Shown here one piece after another: positions 58,535 through 64,000 of a DNA stretch of 64,000 nucleotides (position 1 is the first letter of the stretch; each line of letters starts with the position of its first letter). The DNA is from Neonectria sp. B-13 (Eukaryota > Ascomycota > Sordariomycetes > Hypocreales > Nectriaceae). Position numbers and translations under genes: made by a program. A model generated the notes under the pieces. The model did no database searches and was not told where the DNA came from. It was given only the letters and a program-made list of their open reading frames with translations. The stretch lies in contig NOKP01000002.1 in assembly GCA_002682825.1 (NCBI GenBank), forward strand, positions 2,113,132 to 2,177,131, given 5' to 3'.

Positions 58535-60263
58535 CTGACTGACTGACAAGCAGACGGAGGAGAGAGAGGATGCGGGATCGAGGACTATGGAAGAGTAGTA
58601 GTGCAGCGAGGCAAACACAGACAGAGGGTGGACGTGGACTTGTTATGACACGACGTCGACGTCAAGGATGTGAGCCGTGACGGGAGCAGCGACAGCGGCA
58701 CGAGCGGCGCCTTTGGCGGTGAAAGTGAATCATCCCCAGGGTCCTGGACCCAAAAACGACCCAAAACGACCCGGAAGACCCAGCAAGACCCAGCAGACGA
58801 CGACCCAGAGCCGAGCCAAAGCCAGCCTGTCTTGGGTAAAAGCTGTCGGGGCGGCGGGCGAGTGGAGAGTGAGTGGAGAGATGGATCAAAGTGGAGAGAC
58901 TGTGACTGCGTTGAGTTCAAAGTTGTGACGCTGGACAGCCGAAAGAAGGCATGGTATGGTACCTTGGTAGGCAGCTACTTTGTACTGCACAAACAAATAG
59001 AGAATATTACGGGCCGGGAACAGGACAGGAGACACTCACGAAAATGCGGCCAGCCACCGACACAGCGGGCGGTAGGAAGAGAAAGACAAACAGGAGGAGA
59101 GGCGCAGTATGCACAGCTGGGAGCGGGCATGTACAGATGGTAATATTATTACATTATTACGCGGCATTCATTACTAGTATCTTTTGCTAAGGATGGTGAT
59201 CGTCACTCACTCACACAAAACAACACCCAACTCACAGCTCACTTGACGCCTCCCAAACCCAAATGGAACCTCAAACAGGCCTCTGCAAACTGCACTGCTG
59301 CAATGCGCATCGTTAGGGGGGCGGGTCTATCCTAGGGCGGGTAGCGGCGCTGCATGCTTGTGCCCCCATCTATAACGAAGACGAAGCTAAAGTCGACCTT
59401 TGTTACTCGTGCTCAGCATCGTACAGTACGTACTACTTTCAGAGCCGTCCATCACTGCTGTCAGCAAGAAACACAAGCTCAGCAACGCTGCAGCTTACCC
59501 AGCAACATTCTGCGAAGTACCCGGCAGTCCTCAATCACGCACGAAGAGAGCTACAGGGCTCATCTCCACGAATAACGGAGGCCATACGTCCAGTGCTAGC
59601 GTGGCGGGTAGTGTCTCCAAGTCTAGCACTTAACGGGCCCTGTGACTCTCTCATGGCAGTTTCCGACCGGGGGGGGGGTTGAGAGCGCAACGATGAGACT
59701 CCATACTCCCTACCGGCAGGTGTGATACCGGGTGAATCGCTGATCAATCAAGGCCTCGAGCAATATGCCATTGTCACATTTCACAGATGATCCTGCTCCT
59801 TTCGCTCGCCCCTTCGTGAATGCTGGTATTTGTACACCGACCTCCAACTCCCACGATATGACTGTGCCTTTCCAGTCAGCGTGACCTGGCAGTGCGTCGC
59901 CAATTCCCTCGTCAGCCCACCGCCAGCAGCCTCTGCCGTGTGTCTGCTCATCTCATGCATTTCGCTCCCGGACCTGCTCCATACGGCAGCCGGCAGCTCT
60001 CGCCCTGGCTCATCTAAACAATACGACTTTACCATTTCCTTCCGAGTTTCGCCTTTTGCTCCGCGTCAGATGCCGTGTTACTGTCTGGGACTCCGGGCGG
60101 GCTCCACTTCATCCCGCACACCTTGATGCCAAGAGTCACACCCTCTGACTCCACTTTCCACACCTCACGCTCACCGAGCTTTAGCGCATCCGAGTAATTC
60201 TCACTGACGGTTGTCACCGCAGAACGCATCTCGCAGGCAAAATACACATCGTACCCGTCAACC
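58177..60263. other. 2.1 kb divergent spacer, Atos-like gene / FYV7
   Basis: This holds the promoters of two divergent genes. A GATT/GACT tetranucleotide array at 58505-58547 lies 329 bp upstream of the Atos-like start. A run of nine G lies near 59671. Short open frames overlap on both strands. I recognise no gene, tRNA or mobile element. Confidence 0.45.
58505..58547. repeat. Compound (GATT)7(GACT)3 microsatellite
   Basis: Seven perfect GATT units pass directly into three GACT units and a partial one. It lies in the upstream region of the Atos-like gene. Confidence 0.95.
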
Positions 60264-60963
60264 ATGGCCCCAAAACGTCCCGTCGAGACCGCAGATGCTG
60301 CTCCTGAAGCAAAGAAGGCCAAACATGGCTTCCGAGTCGGCCCTGAGAATTTGCCAGACGGTCCTTGGCGCCGAAAAGGTTCGTCGCTTGTCTCACCTTC
60401 AGAAATTTTCATTCATCCAAATCCCACCCCATGTGAGTATGAATGCAAGCTAACACTCCGCCATCTCAGTCACAAAAATCAAGCAGGACCTGATTCACAA
60501 GGCCAAGGTCAAGAAGGCCTATGCCAAGATCAAGGCTCGTGAGCAGCCCACTGCCGCAGACGCCAAGTCCTCAGGCCAGGACGATGAGGCTCAGGAGAAG
60601 GAGAAGGAGAAGGAGAGAATCCACCCTGCTCGACAGCTCATGCTGGCCGATGAAGACAGGGCGCAGGAAAACGGCGACCCCATAGAGGACGACGAGCACC
60701 ACGCCGACGGCCACCGACGCAGGACCCGAAGGCCGGGCTACTACGACAAGCAACTGAAGAAGGCCGACGAGCAACGGGCCGAGGCCGAGGCGCGGGAGCA
60801 AGAGTTCCAGCGGCGGAGGGAGGAGCGCGACCGTAAGCTGGCCGACCGCGATCGGTTCAAGAGGGCCATGGCTAAGACGCGGGATCGTGACGGGAACAAG
60901 AAGTTGGGTAGAGAGAGCGCCCTGCTGCTTGACAAGGTCAAGCGGATGATCTCTGAGAACTGA
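60264..60963 (+). CDS. FYV7: rRNA-processing protein FYV7
   Basis: This is a small nucleolar protein needed for 35S pre-rRNA processing and 18S production in yeast. Two exons, 60264-60378 and 60470-60963 (91-nt intron), encode 202 aa. The family block GFRVGPENLPDGPWRRK joins in phase to VTKIKQDLIHKAKVKKAYAK, the conserved FYV7 core. The rest is a long charged helix with EKEKEKERIHPARQLMLADE, RRRTRRPGYYDKQLKKADEQ and a Glu/Arg coiled coil, ending ALLLDKVKRMISEN. The donor is GTTCGT, with a branch-like GCTAAC. A stronger-looking GTGAGT donor 54 nt downstream keeps frame but would leave a 37-nt intron. Start 60264 is in good context (ACC ATG G). Confidence 0.9.
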
Positions 60964-63900
60964 GGAGGCACGAGTTGGGAGAGGATGGATGATTCCACTT
61001 AAAAGTTTTGAACTGTTTCCGGGGTTTGAGCAAGGAGTATGAGCCGACGATGGGTTCATGTTAGACTTCACAGATATTGTCATGTTTCCAGAAATGGTTG
61101 GGTGCTCGGATCCTTGTTTTGAGAATGATACCATCTGATTGCGATCTCAGCCTTCGGTTTCGAACTGTGCGATTAATATACGTGCTACTAGCTGAGCTCT
61201 TGGCCCATCTTACCCTGTTGATCAACGTGAGAGGCGATAGTGATGGGGTGCTGAGCCGTGTTATCCATCACAGCGGTGGATCTGCTCTACGCTCCGGCAT
61301 TCCCGCTGACACTTCGGAGATATACCCATGAACCATTAACCTACAGCAAGTCTCCAAATACTGTCACCGCTACGATCTCAACAAGATTGATAGGCACGAG
61401 ACCCACCGCACTCTATACACGACACTGATGGCTTGGCAATTCAGGGCGTGTCCCCGTCGCCACGAGGCCATCGGTCAGCATATGGCCCATCTGCCATGGT
61501 TCGATTGGGTGACAGTCCAACGACACCTCAGTCAGAGAGGGGACCGAATGCATGTTTCAGATCCGAGATGAGTGATCAAATCTTTGCGTGACAACATGAT
61601 TGTGATGTGTAAGAAGACAGGATCGTGGCCGAGCAACAAGCACATCATAATCAAGCGTGTTGCATAAGCTGGAAACGATGCCTGGTTCAACGTCATGTGA
61701 ACTGACGTTCTACGACCGGGAGCCGCCGGCGTAATGTCTTTCAAATATGTTTGGAGTAAGACATGCCCATGCTATAACGGCCGCTATATTCGATGTGCTT
61801 CGTACGGTTACCATGAATGGTTTCCACCACACTGGAAGGTGATGGATCAATATCGCATAGCTCAGAAGTTCATGCCGTCCAGGGCAGCTCCTTGTCTCGC
61901 ATAGAATGCCCACGGCATTTCGGTCTGCGCTGCCGATGCGATGCCACCTTCCTTGTCCTACCATACCCTGTGTTGACCTGACTGAGCCGTCTGGCTGGCT
62001 GGATATTCGGTTCTCACAATGCCCTTCCATCGCAGGGGCCTGCCAAAAAGAGGAACACTGATCGACATTTGACAGGTGCCCTCTACTCCCGGAGGACTTC
62101 CCCAATAGACCCAATGCAGGAGGTGGGTCGAGGAGGCTGCAGGGAGGAGAGGACTGAACCCGGGCGTGCCGGGCACTTGCCAGGGGACGAGAGAAGAGTC
62201 AGCCTCGCGGGTACGGTTTGAGAATGATGCCTTGAAGACGAGACTGGATTGAGACTGGTCCTGGCATGGGTCCTTGGTGGAATCAGCCTTGGCCCTCGAC
62301 GCGGCGGGGGACTGTCGGGATACGCGACTGGGTATATCTCCAACTACAAGGGGCAGCAACAATGTCTGGGGCGTCTGGGGCGTCGGCCGAAGCGATCGTG
62401 CCTCGGTGCCCTCGAGATGTGTTTCCATGTTGCATCGGATCATCATACGGTATCTCATCGCGCGTACGTACTCTAGCCGAGTCGATCGGGGTGTGCCTCC
62501 CCCATGTCTGCGTCAGAGTTGTCAAGTTAACGCCTACGGATAGTAGACACCGTAGTTCCGTATGCCGCATGTTATGTACGAAGTACCCGTAGGTGTATAT
62601 CTGCGACGGCTGGATAGAGGAGAACTGGGCAGCGGGTCAAACGCACGCGGGAATAAAGATCCAAGGCAAGAGACGAGGGCTTGCCCGCGGACACTCATGG
62701 CGGTCAACCATAGCACGGCAGTTGATGGTCCCTGGCCCATCGGGAGAGGCGAAGAGTTGAAACACGGCTGAGAGGACGATCATTGTGTGTGTGGTGCGCA
62801 TGAGATGGAGGGAGGGTCGCCTATGCGCGTCCATTACGACGTAACAGCGTAGCAGTGAGCTTACCTGTGCCTGGGTAGCATCCAGCACCCATTCTGCGTA
62901 GGGCGTGTGAGTGGGTGAGAGAGCGAGGGAGCAATGCAAGAGTGTGGGAAAGAAGGGGACATGGCGCCCCATGCCCGGACATCGGCGTGCCTGTCCTGAA
63001 CAGGACGGAGATGCGAACCTGGGGACGAGGAATAAATTGCATCCAAGGGAAAATCTTAGGCGCGGGGGGAGGATGACATCTTGAAACACGAAGAGAATGG
63101 GAATGGGGTTTGGTGGGTTGATTTTGCCCCTTGCGGCACAGATGTGGTTGGAGCCTGTTGGATCCCTCCGAATGCCTCATGGAGGGAAGGAAGAAGGGCT
63201 CGAATGGCGCCGGCTTGACAGCATGTGTTTGATGTAGTAGCAGGATAAAGGTCGGGGAAGTCAATATATCATATCAGGGCCATGCATTTGGATTCAGGAA
63301 TGAGGTTGAGGAGAGTCTAGTGGTGCTTCTTGGCCACTACGACGCACGACGCACGACGCAGAACGCAGGAGTAGGCTGTGCGACCCGGCGTTTGTACGTA
63401 TGTCCCGCGACGTTGGTTAGCATTGAATTGCATTGAATTGCTGCCCATGTCCATGTCAGTCAAATGTCAAGCAACCCTGTCGTCAATAGCCGTCCAAATG
63501 GGCTATGCCGTTTCGGGTCTCCGACACTGCATCGCGTGTCCAGGGGTTTGTCCAAGTGGGAGAAACGTGGTTTCACGATGTCGAGTAACGCCACCCTGCT
63601 TCCTCTGTGCATTATGTAGGTGCGCTGTGCACGCCGATGGGGCTGGGACAAAAATAACTCCATGTTCGTTGCCTCTCACGGCATTATCCAGGGAAGAAAG
63701 GCACAGCATTCCGTAGCGGCCGCTAGGGATGGACAGATACCTCGTACCTATTCGGACTATTCGTGCAAAGTACTCCGTACAACGACGTGTAATACGCATC
63801 GAAGCGAACCGAGCAGCAGCCAAAGGGAAAGGGTAAACAAATAGGAGGGGATGGTGCCAGGGCAAGGGCAAGGGCAAGGGCAAGAACAGGGACAGGGAAA

Positions 63901-64000
63901 CCCTTATGATTCAAATCGTGAACCGCCAAGACCATGTGAGCTCCCATTCTTCCCTTCTCCTCTTTAGTGTTTCGCTTCTTGGGTTTCAGCGCTCTGCAAG
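60964..64000. other. 3 kb at the right edge without a supportable gene
   Basis: After the FYV7 3' UTR I find only overlapping short open frames. A GGCAAG hexamer repeat is at 63861-63884, and CGACGCA-type short repeats are near 63341-63365. Sequence such as CCCGGGTTCAGTCC on the minus strand near 62137 looks like a tRNA T-arm but has no matching A-box or clover-leaf. Genes may resume outside the window. Confidence 0.4.
63861..63884. repeat. (GGCAAG)4 hexamer repeat
   Basis: Four tandem GGCAAG units followed by related AGGGACAGGG sequence lie in the non-coding right edge. Confidence 0.9.

Noticed and set aside
62130..62165. tRNA-like T-arm (GGGTTCAGTCC) on the minus strand
   Set aside because: No A-box, acceptor stem or anticodon arm can be folded around it. 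A similar lone GGGTTCATCC near 38550 fails for the same reason.

Overview
The window is nuclear DNA of a filamentous ascomycete, most likely a sordariomycete. The genes carry short spliceosomal introns (mostly 48-91 nt, GT..AG with CTGAC-like branch sites), and gene spacing is typical of such genomes. The protein set points the same way: a Sec4/CLPT1-type Rab, a CYA-5-like PPR protein beginning MLERTAAGLES, a HAL4/SAT4-type kinase with a long disordered N-terminus, an Atos-family protein and an AA9 LPMO carrying a CBM18. I cannot name the genus. One 100-base N block marks an assembly gap.

I rebuilt splice structures by hand. All gene models below close in frame from ATG to stop. Left to right: the first codons of a truncated minus-strand gene at the left edge; PSY2 (PP4 regulatory subunit 3), convergent with the tandem AAA+ ATPase AFG2/DRG1; a 404-aa unknown protein with RRM-like segments, convergent with SEC4; a secreted AA9-CBM18 polysaccharide monooxygenase; the mitochondrial co-chaperonin HSP10, whose start codon stands alone in exon 1; a HAL4/SAT4-like kinase; mitoribosomal uL11m divergent from the ribosome-assembly factor KRR1; an MDR oxidoreductase divergent from a YeeE/YedE-type sulfur transporter; a RidA-family protein; AIM41 (GatB/YqeY). 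Then comes a gene-poor, accessory-looking stretch of about 8 kb (36.8-44.65 kb). It holds a 9-exon LaeA/UMTA-like methyltransferase that is not visible as a long open frame, and the assembly gap. Beyond it are the type II PI4-kinase LSB6, a 165-aa basic protein, a 1235-aa PPR protein, an Atos/FAM214-like protein and the rRNA-processing factor FYV7. The last 3 kb holds nothing I can support.

Most genes are housekeeping: ribosome biogenesis (AFG2, KRR1, FYV7), mitochondrial expression and protein quality (uL11m, HSP10, AIM41, PPR), and membrane traffic and signalling (SEC4, LSB6, PSY2, kinase). They do not form one pathway. The accessory functions are the LPMO, the sulfur transporter and the methyltransferase. 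I saw no tRNA, 5S rRNA, CRISPR array, transposon or coherent multi-gene system. The most unusual items are the intron-dense methyltransferase with a GC-AG intron and a 308-nt intron, the 54-nt in-frame GC-AG intron of PSY2, and the AA9-CBM18 architecture.
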